The notes beneath the pieces were generated by a model. It searched no databases. It was not told the origin of the DNA and saw only the letters and a list, made by a program, of their open reading frames with translations. The translations under genes were made by a program, and so were the position numbers. Source: Patiria miniata (taxonomy: Eukaryota > Echinodermata > Asteroidea > Valvatida > Asterinidae). Taken from it: 64,000 bases of DNA. Below are positions 23,664 to 36,500 of the stretch, in pieces (the stretch's first letter is position 1; each line of letters opens with the position of its first letter). The stretch lies in contig NW_024037074.1 in NCBI RefSeq assembly GCF_015706575.1, positions 22,433,334 to 22,497,333 on the forward strand, given 5' to 3'.

Positions 23664-24124
23664 TGCAGAATACCCCGCCACTCGATCTATCCACCTCGTA
23701 GCCCGGCTACGAGGTCACGGTTGATTGACCTCAATAAACATTCTCAGCGCTACTTGTATGTACTATGCGTCATGATCCATTGCACTCCCACTTTGTGACC
23801 GCGTAGCCGCCAACAGGGTAGTTGGTTTGGACTTACAATTTTTTCAGCAACTCCCATTTCATTTTGTGTTGCTTCGTTCTCAAGCATATTCAAGGGGACT
23901 CCCACTCCGTAGCCTCGTAGCCGCCAACAGGTTGGTTGGTTTGGACTTAGAATTTTTTTCAGCAACTCCCATTCATTTTGTGTTGCTTCGTTCTCAAATA
24001 ATGGACCCCCACGCAGCATCCGCGTAGCTGGCAATGGACTTGAATTGTTTCTTTTGCAGTGATTCCAACCTCGTAGCCAGTGATTTTAGGGGTGTATTTC
24101 CGAGTGGCGGGGTATTCTGCAATT
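23664..24124. mobile_element. Inverted-repeat element with internal tandem units
   Basis: TGCAGAATACCCCGCCACTC at about 23664 is inverted at 24101-24124. Inside are two to three units of about 115 bp with 'CGTAGCCGCCAACAGG' and 'TTTTGTGTTGCTTCGTTCTC'. Confidence 0.65.
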
Positions 24125-24480
24125 ACTCCAATTTTTTTTGCTACCGTTAGCGCCGATTCCCTGCTTACGTTTACGGATTCCATGAAATTGGGCCCTGGTT
24201 ACACAACACACTGGAGACTCCCTTCAATCAAAGATGGCGGCCCCTGTTTCCAAGATAAATTTTTGAGGGGACAAAATGAAAAGCTAGGCCTATATCTCCA
24301 CTTCAAATGCAGCTTGGTTCGTTTCGAATTGTAAAGATCGCATAATTTTTTCTCCATGCGTTCCCATGACCTGCGGCTGAATTCACCAACTTTTAGAATT
24401 TAGGTCAATATGTGAAATTTCTGCAAGTAATAATTATAACCCCCAGAACATGTTTCTTTGTCATGTTTCTTTGTGAACAG

Positions 24481-24569
24481 GTTGAATTGCCATCATGATC
24501 TTGAAAGGCTGAGAGGAATATTGTCATTAGCATTTCCAACAAATGTCACAATGCCCAAACATGCCAAAG
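24481..24569 (+). CDS. Gene 2 exon 1 (CDS 24551-24569)
   Basis: Same layout as gene 1: acceptor tgtgaacag, uORF MILKG at 24495-24512, start ATG at 24551 (MPKHAK), and donor G|GTGAGT in phase 1. A 14-bp duplication (tgtcatgtttcttt) lies in the preceding pyrimidine-rich stretch. Confidence 0.7.
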
Positions 24570-27500
24570 GTGAGTCTTAATTAGTATTGCACAGTTGAGT
24601 TCGTAATGCGGTTAATCAAAGATCAAGTAATATTCCATTGTTGAAAATTTATCAACATTTTTGTAGCTGCTTTTATACAATACATATCTCCATCGTCTGA
24701 TCGGTGAGGTGTTGAATTGATCATCCTAACGCACTGCGCACCTGCACTAGATGTATATTGTGTCATTTCATGTATATTAATAATAATAATAATATTGATT
24801 TATGTAGCATTGTATCAACCTAACAGATGATCATGGCGCAGTACAATATTGTTATGAGGGTACAGTAGCTCATGGGGCCAATTAATGAAACATTCCAAAT
24901 ACCATCTCAGCTCCCCGGGGAGTATACAGTTCAATTATGTCATTTTGGTGCAATTGGCTAAATCAAACGCGTTACCATCTCTACCCTTGCAGAAACCCAT
25001 TTACTCCACAGCTTGCCATTAGCTCAGTAAAAAGCTGATGGTGATTGCATTCATTAAAGCGAGTTTCGTTACTCCCAATAATTAAGCGATGACATTTATA
25101 TACTATCTGAACTCACAAATCTGAACTCCCTCAAACCGACCCGACCCGACAAAAATTCAAGAAAAATGACCCGTGTCCGCTTTCGTGCCTGAACCTTCAT
25201 ATGCCGGTGTATCGTGAATATCCGACTCCATGAAATATGGACTCATTGGTAGTATTGTGCATGCATACGTACGATTATATGCTATTTTTAGGATCATATT
25301 ATGGGAAAGTGACCTGTGACCAGGGTTTCAGTGATAGGGAAAAGGAGTCCGATTTTCATAGGAATCGGATTTTCATATGACAGGTATCCGGTTCATTAGT
25401 TAAAACGTCATACACACGCTCACCATTGATTACTTGCGCCCATTGGATTAACTTCCATTTCCATAGTACGCATGTTTGAATTGATATGACGTCACACTAA
25501 CAAACCGGTAGTAACTGTACAACACTCACAACGTCACCTATGGGTGGACCTTCGTGTACGTATGTTATAGACCGTGAGTGATAGGCTGCGAACCATTTCA
25601 GTCATACCGGGCACAGTGACACTGCAATAAATATTCCACCGTGTGAATTTCTGAACTGTTTCAGGTATTTTGGGTTTATTTTGGTTTATTTATTTATTCA
25701 TTTTCAAAATTGCTTAACCGACCTGACCTGACCCAAAATGATCCGACTGAAATGATTATTATTATTATTATTATTATTATTTATTCGACCAAAACAATAC
25801 ACAATGAACAAACACGGTATGAAAAACAAAAAATAAACAAAAATGTATAAAAGCTACGAAATACAAAATAAAACAAAATAAACACAAAAGACGACACTGT
25901 ATAAGTGTAAGTGTAAGTGTAGGGGCCACAAAAACAACGCATAATATGAAATGAAAACATCCGAAGACAATATATAAAAAGACGATATGTGGGTCAGGGG
26001 TCACAAAAGTAAATTCAATTACTATTACCCACAGGTATGTAACCCCGCACATAATGTAACCCCGTAATGTAACCATCCTGTTATTGGCGCTTGCGCTGTT
26101 GGATGTGGCTGAAATAAAATAAAAAATAAAAATAAAAATATTGAAATGATGAACAAATAGCTAACCGACCCGGCCCAAAATTGGTTTCGGGTTGGGTTTG
26201 CACAACACTAACAACCTCCTGCTTTCTATAGTGTCGACATCTTACCACTCAACCACCGAGCTTGATTTATTCAGGTGTTGTAGAAAACAAATTATGCATG
26301 TTTGACATTCCTGCAGTGGAAAGAATAATTTTGTGAGGGACCAGATGGAATGTTCCATTCCACTCAGCAACATGTGCATGTATGGCTCAGAAACTGGAAC
26401 ATTCCATCTGACACCCCATGAAATTATTCTTACCATTACTTTACGAACATAAAGTCATTATTTGTGTACTAGCTTTTTCCCATTTGTCTTAACCAACAGA
26501 GAAGATAGTGAAGATCGCGTTGGTTGAGGATAGCAATGTTTCTCTTTTTTCCCTTGATATCTTACATGTAACCAACAGAGAAAAAAGTGAAGATTGTGTT
26601 GGTTGGGGATGGAAATGTCGGCAAGACCAGCCTGTGCCTCTCCTACACCATCGATCACTTCCCCTGGGGGTTAATCCCCACTGAATGTAGCCTATATTCA
26701 TGCAACGCGGTAGTTGGAGGGAAGCCTTTTGCTCACAGTGTTATTGACACATCTAACCAGGTACGTTATCTCCTGGTTGCTTTGTTATTGGGACACATTG
26801 TAGTAGCAGAGGTTTTATTGAAATATCTGTGCTAATTATCACCCCTGTGCCCTGTTCTTGACCAAGGTGGTTCTGCATATTGAACCTATTAAAAATAAGT
26901 CAATCAATAATATTCATAAATACCTAAGACAGCTAGTTTACCCATTCCCATTGGCCAAGCACCCGTCACGGTCTTAAACGGACGATAAAGACAAGGCTGG
27001 CTGGTCTTAAACACTTTTTCCAGTGTCACATGAAATGTGGACTGCTATGAAATCCAGTGTCTTTTAACTTTTTATTGGTTGAACGTTCACAATCCTCACG
27101 TAGGCATGCGCAATACTACCAGTGAGTCAGTATTTCATAGTCATAAGTTCACAATGCACTCACCACAGCTGCATCTGTGCGTCGTCGCACATTACGCGTG
27201 ACGCACATGCCAATCTCCATAAAAGGACTTATTTACATCTTACTCGCAAGCTGGACACTCCATTTTATAGGTAGAGGGGTGTTTCGAAAAAAAGGTAGTA
27301 AAATTGTTGAACAAAATTCTTTTTTTTATTTTGATTTTTTAATTGACTTGTTTTGACTTTTGTTGATGCCTTTCAACATTTCTTTCTATAACGTGTAAAC
27401 ATGACTGGGTACATGTACATGTATGTAAGTTGATACGGAGCAAATGGTTAACTCTTTCAGATGCGACTGGATGTGAATTGCACTTCAGTCCAACTTCCTG

Positions 27501-30500
27501 CCAGTTTGCCTTTCTCAGTTGATATTGGTTGAAATGATTTACAGATGCAGGGTATTTTGAAGAAGGTTTCACTGTTGTGTGTGCAGGGTGAACGCTATTA
27601 TCAACTGAGGCCTCTGAACTATCCAGGAACGGACATCTTTATGATGCTTTTCTCTGTGGAGAACCGGTCTTCTCTTGAAAGCATAGAAGGAAGATGGCTA
27701 CCAGAGATCCGCCATCACATGCCCGACACTCCAATTCTTCTTGTTGCAACAAAGATAGGCAAGTGATCATGCTAATCTGGCTTTTATTCGGAAAGCTAAT
27801 CAGCTTAGTGTCAGCCTCTATGAACCAGTTAAACATGATCTGACAATGTTTATTTGCAGGGGCACGTGAAGGGTTGGGTAACTTTTCAACTTTGCTTGTC
27901 TTCCGAAACTTGCACCAGCCAGCAATGGAAATAGCATTTTGTTTGTCCACAGGCAAGACACTTTGCTCCAATATTGTTTCTCTCTACCCGTGGCAACCGA
28001 AACACTATATGAGTACCTGGGAATTTATTCCAATGGAATAATTTGATTTTAGTTATATCTTAAAAAACATGATAATATACTTAAAGGTTCTATGCAGACC
28101 TTTCTTGGAGAGTTGCTGTTTGATAATTTAAAATGTGCCTTGGTGATAGGGGTGATACAATGGTATAAAATGACATTAATTGGGATTAATCAGCGTAAAT
28201 GTAATCGGCCCCCTCATTAACATGTTCAAACACTTGCGAATGGTGGCGCTGTTTGTGACGTACATTCGGTAACCCAAAAAAAGAAACAGCATTATAGTCT
28301 GGTACCTGACCATACGTCTAGACACCAAATAAGCCCCTAACAGTCCCGCAGGTCACGGCTTGCGTGAAGCATGCGATCCGTGTACGTACAGCAGATTGTT
28401 TTTCAGACATGGTGAGTGAAGACGACAGTTTGAGAAGCTCATACTCCACAGAATCGGACGAAATATCCTCAGTATCATCAGGTCCTACTTCGCAAGAAGA
28501 TATTTCAAGTGACGATGTACATATTTGGTTCAAAATAATCCGGCTTGAAGTGGTCGCTGGTTCGCTGCATAAAGTTTGAGTTCGGTGTCGGGCCTGTCCA
28601 CTTTGCCCTTGTCAGCCGGACTTTGGCAGTCCAAATTCGTCTAAATTTTGGGTCGGTTGGAAATGTTTGCATGCTCATGCCATCTTTATTGGTGTTGCCG
28701 CAACCTGCAGCAACACATCTGGCTGGCAATTTATTTTGGATTCAGAACAAATCGACTGACAACGACTTGAGTCGACTGACTGATTCTGCATGGATTGTAC
28801 GCGTGGCACCATGCTGCACGGCCGGTCCGCCGGTTGAGGTGTCTCCGAATGTACTCACCATTATGCAAATTCTACATGTTAATAAGCTACCATTTTATGG
28901 GCTGGGCCGTTTCCCCAAAACACTTTATAATTTTTTTCTCATATTTATTACTCAAAACAAAAACTTTGATAAACTGGAAATCACACAATTAAATTCATTT
29001 AAACTAAAAAAAAAAAAATTACATTGGCCCTTTTAATAATACTTCTTTACAGATCTTCGCGGGAGTTCCCAACATGATTGTATCACATTTGAAGAGGGCT
29101 TCAACTTGGCACAGAAACATAACTTTGCATATACAGAGACCAGTGCAGTACTCAACACAAATGGAAAAGACCATGCGGAGCAACCTGTGAGTAGAACTTG
29201 CTTGGAATTCTGTTAAATACGAGTTAAAGATACAGTCCATCATTTGTAATTTGTGCATTTTGTTCGTTCAACAAAAGTGTTCAAAATCTAATGAAGGATA
29301 CTGAACAACTAACCTGATGAAGTTTCAGCTCAGCTTCAGCTGTATATTCCGAGAAAAACAGCATTCTAGGATCTCAATTTCAAATAAAAAGTTGCTGAAT
29401 CATGTTTTGAATTGTTTTGAATTGCAGCTATACGCGATGTCGCGCACTGATCCGATGAATTATAGCAACCGCGCGCGCATGTGCGTCGTGCCAATGCTTG
29501 CGCGCCCTTCGCCGAATAACAAAACAAACTACTAATTTAAATTTGAAAAGGCCTTCTTTTGTTGATTACTTCAAAATGACACCTTGCCAGAAAGAATAAT
29601 TTCCCAGGGAGTTTGGTCCACTTACTATCTTTCAACCAAGTATGTTTTTCAACAATAATTACGCCAGTTACTTTTCGGATGTCTGCAAATGATGGACTAT
29701 AGCTTTAAATGATAGACATAAGTTAAATGACAGACGAGATACATAGACACTCATGTGTTGCAGGTACAACTCTTGTTACCTAAAATTCTGATACATGTAC
29801 CTCAAAGTCGGCTTATCTCAAAGTAGTACCCCATACCTCGAAATACCTGCAACGGTACTTTTGTTTACTTAGTTCACAGAAAACGCCGCCAAAACAGTAA
29901 TGAAGAATTAAACAACATCACAAAAATGTTTTGCTCCAAATCTTGTTCGGTCAGTCCATAGCAAACGCTGCCAGAGCAGTCACAAAGAAGCGTAAACAAC
30001 ATCACAAAACTTTTTTCATGACTCATTTCTGCCCTCGTTTTTCACCTGCGGAAAAATCTTGCGTTTTTCTTCACCATCCTACGTCCGCTTGAGTTTATTT
30101 TCTTCAAATTATTAAAGTAGAGTTTGTTTTCAATCTGCGTGTCTTCATTTGTTTGAGTTTCTATCTCCTTGAGTACGTATTTTCGTCTGTTTTTCTACGT
30201 TGATTGTAATGGGAAAATCCGTCAAAAGGAACCGCCGGAACCGCCGGAACCGCGCAAGCCTACAATAAAGGGCTTTGGCACAGGAATTCTGCAACTGTAC
30301 ATTGTACTTCCAAGAGCTTAGATTAGGATGGAATACAAGTGTTGTGAGTACAGAACCTGCTTAATGAGGCATATGATGTGTGGACATATCAATCTAACTA
30401 GTACTACCCCTGAAAACCCTCCAAAGTCCTGATTGTTCTCTAAATAAAGTTCTACTGTTTTCTTTTCTTTTATGGAAATTTTGATCTTACTGTTCCTTTA

Positions 30501-33500
30501 CTTCTTCATCTGGGTCTGCTTTGAAAGCCTGTAACAGTTGCTCGATATCAGTGTCAATTTGAAAAAGAATCACCAATTGGATGTGGTAGTGGTCATATAA
30601 CAACATTTTTCAATCAAGGTGTCACATGTTGTCTATTTCCAGATTGGTTACTGTGGTCCTAACCATGAGGAAGTCGATGTCTTTCATCTGTATTTCTCTG
30701 TTCGGTGCAAGTCTTCCTTGGCGAATGTTGAATCTCGATGGATTCCAGAGATCCGCCATGCCATGCCTGACATTCCAATCCTTCTAGTTGCAACCAAGAT
30801 AGGCAAGTGCACCGCAAAAAAACCCAGCTTACATTTAGGCTTGTAAGGTTTACATGCAAGGCACAAATCAGCTAAGAACGTGATACTAACCAGTAAAATG
30901 ACATTGATAACAATAAGGTAATAAATGTGTGCTTGGCTGGTTTTAAACACTCTGTTTAAGACCGGTTGGAGTCTGGATACTGATAATTACTCGAGCCAAA
31001 AATACCTTTTTTGTAAAAAATAATCAACTTTTTCTGTCCAAAAGTCAAAACAAATGCTATTTTTAAAACACAAAACCCCCCTCTGGCTATGCAGTGGTGA
31101 GGACTTCTCGTAAACAACTCCTCGTATGGAGATTGGCGCGCCTGTTGCGCTTGCTGCATGATGTGGCGCAGAAGGTACTTCAAGCAACTGTGCTGGTGTA
31201 GTGTGAATTTAGGACTACACCATACTGACTCACTGGTACATGCCTGCGTGAGGCTGGACCAAGTCCACCAAAATCCATCACTGACCCTGCTTCACACAAT
31301 GCTTCAGGACCAATTCCTCCAAGACCTTCAGGGTGGCATGGGTGGCATGTGTAAGTTGGTGAGAAATTTTGCCATAATCGTTTTTACAAGCAAGCAAAGC
31401 ATTTTGTTGAAGTTTTTATTTTGTTATTTTTTGTTCTACAGATTATCCTTGGAGTGCCCATCGGAGACGCATTGTCTCATGTGATGAGGGCTTGAAGGTG
31501 GCCAAGAAACACAACGTGGGATACACTGAGATGACGGGGTTGCTGAACATGAACCTAAAGGATTGCTTTGAGAAGGCAGTGAGTACTCCGAGTCCTTGAA
31601 GATGAAATTTAAAAAAAAAATTGTTAAAATCCATACACAGTACAGTTTCTTGGCATTTTGGTGTATTTAGCTTGGTTTGCTGAGAATATTAATGCTGGTC
31701 ACACTTTACTTATTTTCCCCCCTTGTTTAAGAACAGAGACTGCATACTGCATATTTAATAATTATAATAATTTCAGGGGCTAATCATCCTGACTCACAGC
31801 TGGGAAAGCTGAATTGTGAAGGACGCAGCTAAAACGTGGTCGAGCTGAAGGCATGTGAAGCCTTAGGCTGCCGCCATACGACCACTGAGCACAGCTAGAG
31901 ATCGAAAGCGCTTATTTTTGCGGCAGGAGGGAATCCGGAGAATCAACGCCCCACTCTACTCGCATATGACCCGAACCGGGAATCGAACCCGGGCCACAGT
32001 GGTGATGAGAGGCGAGCACTTTACCAACCAGCCATCCATGCCACCCGCAATTGATTGTGCAGGAACAATGCATTTCTTTTATGGTACATCATAGGAATAC
32101 AACTAGGGTTGTAGAGTCCAGATTGTCGTTTTACATTCAGTGATGAGGACTTCCTTCTCCTTGACAGGTTTACATCGCTGATGAGGCAAGCAAGCCACAG
32201 AAGAAGAAAGGTTTTGGGAGAAGGAAGCAGAAAGCCCGCCCACCTGAGCAACTCCCACCTGAGAAACCCCCACTAGGTGAGAACAGCAAGTAAGAAGACA
32301 TGTAAGCCATGTCAACTTTTGACTTCCATTCAGCATTGCCTGAACTTTTGCTGTGGGCCTGTACAAATTCACCCTTGGTCCATTTCATTGGTGACATAAC
32401 ATTTTGCTATCGACATATGTCCTTCACTTGTTTTCAAAAATGTGATCTGTTAATTTTTATGTTTTGGATATCAGATAAAAGCTGAGAGTTTTTTCTTTCA
32501 AATGCTGGAAAATCATGAAAACAGTGCATAAGAAAAAATACACGAATCAGAAATAAACAAGAAATTAAGGGGAGCAGATGGTGTAGGGTCAAACTTTTCA
32601 AAGCGATTTTGAAATTCTGGAACCTGGACTACAAGGGCAATGAGAAAATGCAAGAAAGTGGGAAAAAAGAACATCTTTTATGTATAACTCTGGTTTGACT
32701 TGTCATCCAATATTCTCTGAAATGCTCCCTGCTGTGCTTGTCATATTTCATAATTAAATACATTTCTTTGTGTATATACGTCTTATTGTCTCAAGATGAA
32801 GCCCCACGGATTGAAATCCAGACATCAACAATTGCAGGGGACTTAGGCAAGGCGTTGGAGCAGCCATCTTACTCTGACGTCACTTTCATCGTTGAAGGGA
32901 AGAGCATCTTGGCTCACAAAGTGATGCTGTGTAGTGCATCCAACTTCTTCTGCGTTGTCTTTGGCCTGAAACCACCAGACCAGGTTTGCTGTGTTTCATC
33001 TTTGAACCCTTTTTTGTTAGAAACCTTTCTTAAATCCTCCAAAATCTACCTCTGTATATGAACACAATGGCACAGTATCTTTGCAAATACTGCCATAATA
33101 AACCCCCCCCCCCATTTGATTATTACAAATCTGGATGATTTCAAAATATGGCGAAATTCAGACCAAATATTTGCCCACAGTTCCAATGACTACAGTTCAT
33201 ATTTTGCATAACAAATTTCAAATTTACAAGACCACCATGTACATTTCTGTAAAACTCAATGAATATGGGCTCCAATGCAGGAAGAAGAGAGAGCGCTTTT
33301 TTACCACTTTTGAGAGCCCCATGGATGAGACAAACTGCCTTCGGGTACTGGTTAGAGCGCGTCTCACGTGAAGTAGACACGACTTATTTCATTCTGAATT
33401 TGCACAATATACCGTCTTCGCATGAGTGTTAGGCGTCCAAATGTCTCTCCCAGTGGTCTCCCCCGACTCTCCCTGTCTTGCCGTTGATGGGGTACTTGTT

Positions 33501-36500
33501 TTACATAGCTCATACAAATGTTTTATAGCTCACAAAATGAAGGTTTTGATTATATTTTTGAATAGCATGTCGTTTGTTGCCTTTCTTGTAAGGATACAGG
33601 AAGCGGCTCCAAAGTGTGGAACTTTACCTGGGAGGACATTAACGAGGGCAAGATCGCCGGTCTAGCTGGTATCCTTGATGTAGTGACCTCAGACGGTAGC
33701 TCATGTGACAAACCTAAGAGCCAGGTTACAATCAGTGAAGACATCTCTTACAAGACCTTCCGCCATGTCTTGGAATTTCTCTACACAGGTAATGGCAAGA
33801 CTCTTACTGTTAACTGTCTGTTGCATGTTTGCCACTTCATGAAATTGGGCCCAATTTGAGAACATCACAGATCGGAAACACCATGGGAATTGTTCCAAAT
33901 GAAAACACTGTACGTTTCTTATTTGAACCTGCCGTTTCCGCAAGAGAACATTTCAAACATTCCAAAGATTAAAAAACTCCCATACCAATAAGAATTTCTC
34001 CCCTCCTGTTTTAACCCCCTTGCTGATATGAAGATCTACCCAACATCCCAGAGGGAGCAAGTGCAGAGGACATAGTGGCTTTACAGATGGCATCCAGCAC
34101 ATTCTGTTTGCCTATGCTTGATAGCGTCATCAAGAACTTACGGAATGTAGCGGAGTTTCTGAATCCCAGCATCGGGACTTTCCTGAATGACCAGACAGGA
34201 CAGAGAGCCAAGCGGTTGTTCCTCAACAATCAGGAATTGTCCGATATCAGATTCAAAGTCGAAGGTACATTATCATGATTGTATGATTCTTTTCCTAGTC
34301 CCTTTTTCCCTTGCCATTTCCATGTCTTAAACAAACATGTAAAAGTTTACAAAGTAAAACTAATTGCCAGCCGGCAGAGGGAGTGGTTGAGCCGTGCAGT
34401 GTAGCCCCTTCTGGTCGGCCAGGGAGACTCGTTGCCGGGCGGCGCCAACTCAGTAGGGTTTTTTTAGATAAAGCAACTTGTTGTGTTATGAGCTAAAAGA
34501 AGAGAGCCGGTTGAGTAAAAAGTGTGAGGAAATAAACGTCCCAGAGCCTTGAGAACCTGCGAATTGCGTCTGTGATTCCCCTGTCTTGTGTGTAAGGACC
34601 CAGGATTCGGTCGATGCTTTATTGGTGGCAGCCTCGCCACGTTTGACGAAGGAAAAACAGGTAAATCTTTTGAGTGTTTTTCACCATGAATACACCAGGT
34701 CGAGTCAGTCTGGTGTCCAACTCACCACACGGCGGGGACGCAGGCTGGATCAAGGTCTCGCAAACTGTAGGCCAACCTAGTGAGATGTCAAGCAAAACGT
34801 TCATCACGGTGGACGAATTAGAGTCCTTTTTCGCTCATAGTCAATGGAGTTTTGCCCAGGAAAGGGGAGCGGTTGCTTGGTCTCTGGGGTCTGAATCTCT
34901 CCTGGGGAAAAATGTGGAGGGTAATAAAGTGGGTATAGTAGGCCAGAGCGGGCGTCAGTCACATACCATGCATTGTCCGCACCGACACCACGCATGCGCA
35001 GTCCCCCCGGGAGCCCCCCCCCCCCCCCATGCTGTAGATGGCGGCGCAACAGACGTTTCGTTCCATTCGGAACGCTGCCGAGTCTCCCCTGCCGATGCGG
35101 TTGGTGCGGGGTTTCGTCTGGGGACATGCCACAATTTTCCCGCCAGTACACCTTATGCCAGGCCCCTTGGGGAACAGCCCCGTGCCATAGTCAGAGGTGC
35201 AATGGATGCTCCATTCCTTTCGGAACGCTGCTCAGTTGCGCCAATCAGTGAGACAGGTGCAGAGCTTTGACCCGAGACACACCACATATTTAACACCAAC
35301 ACAAGTGTCGGGGCCCACGAGATGCTACCCCCTGATGTGAGAGGAAATGCAATGGGGGCCGCCTCCCTCACGGGGCGCCCCCAAGCTGAATTTGCCCATG
35401 CACCGGGGGCAGGAAACCATCCGATTACACCCCAGTCTACGCACCCTGGAATACCGGGAGTCGATCTCCCTCGGAACGACCCTTGTTTGAGTGCCTCAGT
35501 GTGGTAAGCCCCAGTCTCCAGTCAGAGTGGGTCAACACTGCATGGGTTGTTGATACGGAGTCGACGCAACTGCTCCGCACGGGAGTCAATAGAGCAGAGC
35601 CGTTGCCCCCCCGTAACTATTGATACATTCAAAGTTCTCAATGAAGGACCCTGAAGCAGTCTAGGTCTCCCCCAACTCTCATTTTCTGGCCGTTGAAGGG
35701 TTACTTGTGCACAGAGCCCATACTGCCCAGAACTAGTCAATACCTTTTTATATACCCAACACGATATGTGGCAGAGGAGTAACACCCCCCCCCCCCTCCT
35801 CATCCCTATACCATATACACACCCTAGACTATTATTACCTAGCATACCCCCATCACAAAAGAATTCCTGAGATTCTGGTTCCCTCTGTCACATATATTGC
35901 TACGTATACCTTTTTAATACAATGTTAATCAAGTACTAATTTACATGTATGTGTTTGTATCTTTCAAATTACGTGTGATGTCATTTACCACAAGATACAT
36001 GTATGACAACTTCACTCAAGGAAATGACTGGGGTTTTTGTCTTCACACAGACCAGACATTCTTTGTGCACAAGATATTGCTTACATCCCGCTGCGAAATA
36101 ATGGCCCGAATGTTTAGTGGCGTCTTCACAGAAAGCAACAAAGAAGAGGTGATATTTTTTTGTGCTTCTTGAACAAGATTAAGATTCTAATTGAGGGGGA
36201 AGGCTGAACTATCACTTTAGCCCTTATTTTATTTTTTCTTTCTTTCGTTAGCAACAGTTCCTAAAGTAAGGCTGCATGTAAAATTCCCTTGACAAATTAT
36301 ACAAAATTTCTTAACAATTTCCAGTTCACTTTGCACATTTTACTTTAAATACAGTCGACTCTCGTTAGTACAAACTCTGTTAATACAAAATTCTGGTTAT
36401 AACAAACATAAAGCCTTGGTCCCGACTGTGCATTTATGTGCGCAATGAATGGGACTGATGTTCCTCTTAATACAAAATTCTGATATGACAAACAATTTGG

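Larger units (their letters stand above)
22649..24200. mobile_element. Composite TIR element with AACCAGGGCCCAATTTCATG ends
   Basis: Inverted ends of about 25 bp lie at 22649 and 24200. It contains the TTAA-target MITE (22762-23276) and another inverted-repeat element (23664-24124). Confidence 0.65.

Noticed and set aside
28545..29036. 163-codon + strand ORF in gene 2 intron
   Set aside because: It is antisense to the THAP-like frame and ends in low-complexity Leu/Lys/Phe sequence; no splice or domain support.
34804..35151. Minus-strand ORFs in the LTR-like region
   Set aside because: GC-rich low-complexity translation with no family match and overlapping the better-supported + strand frame.
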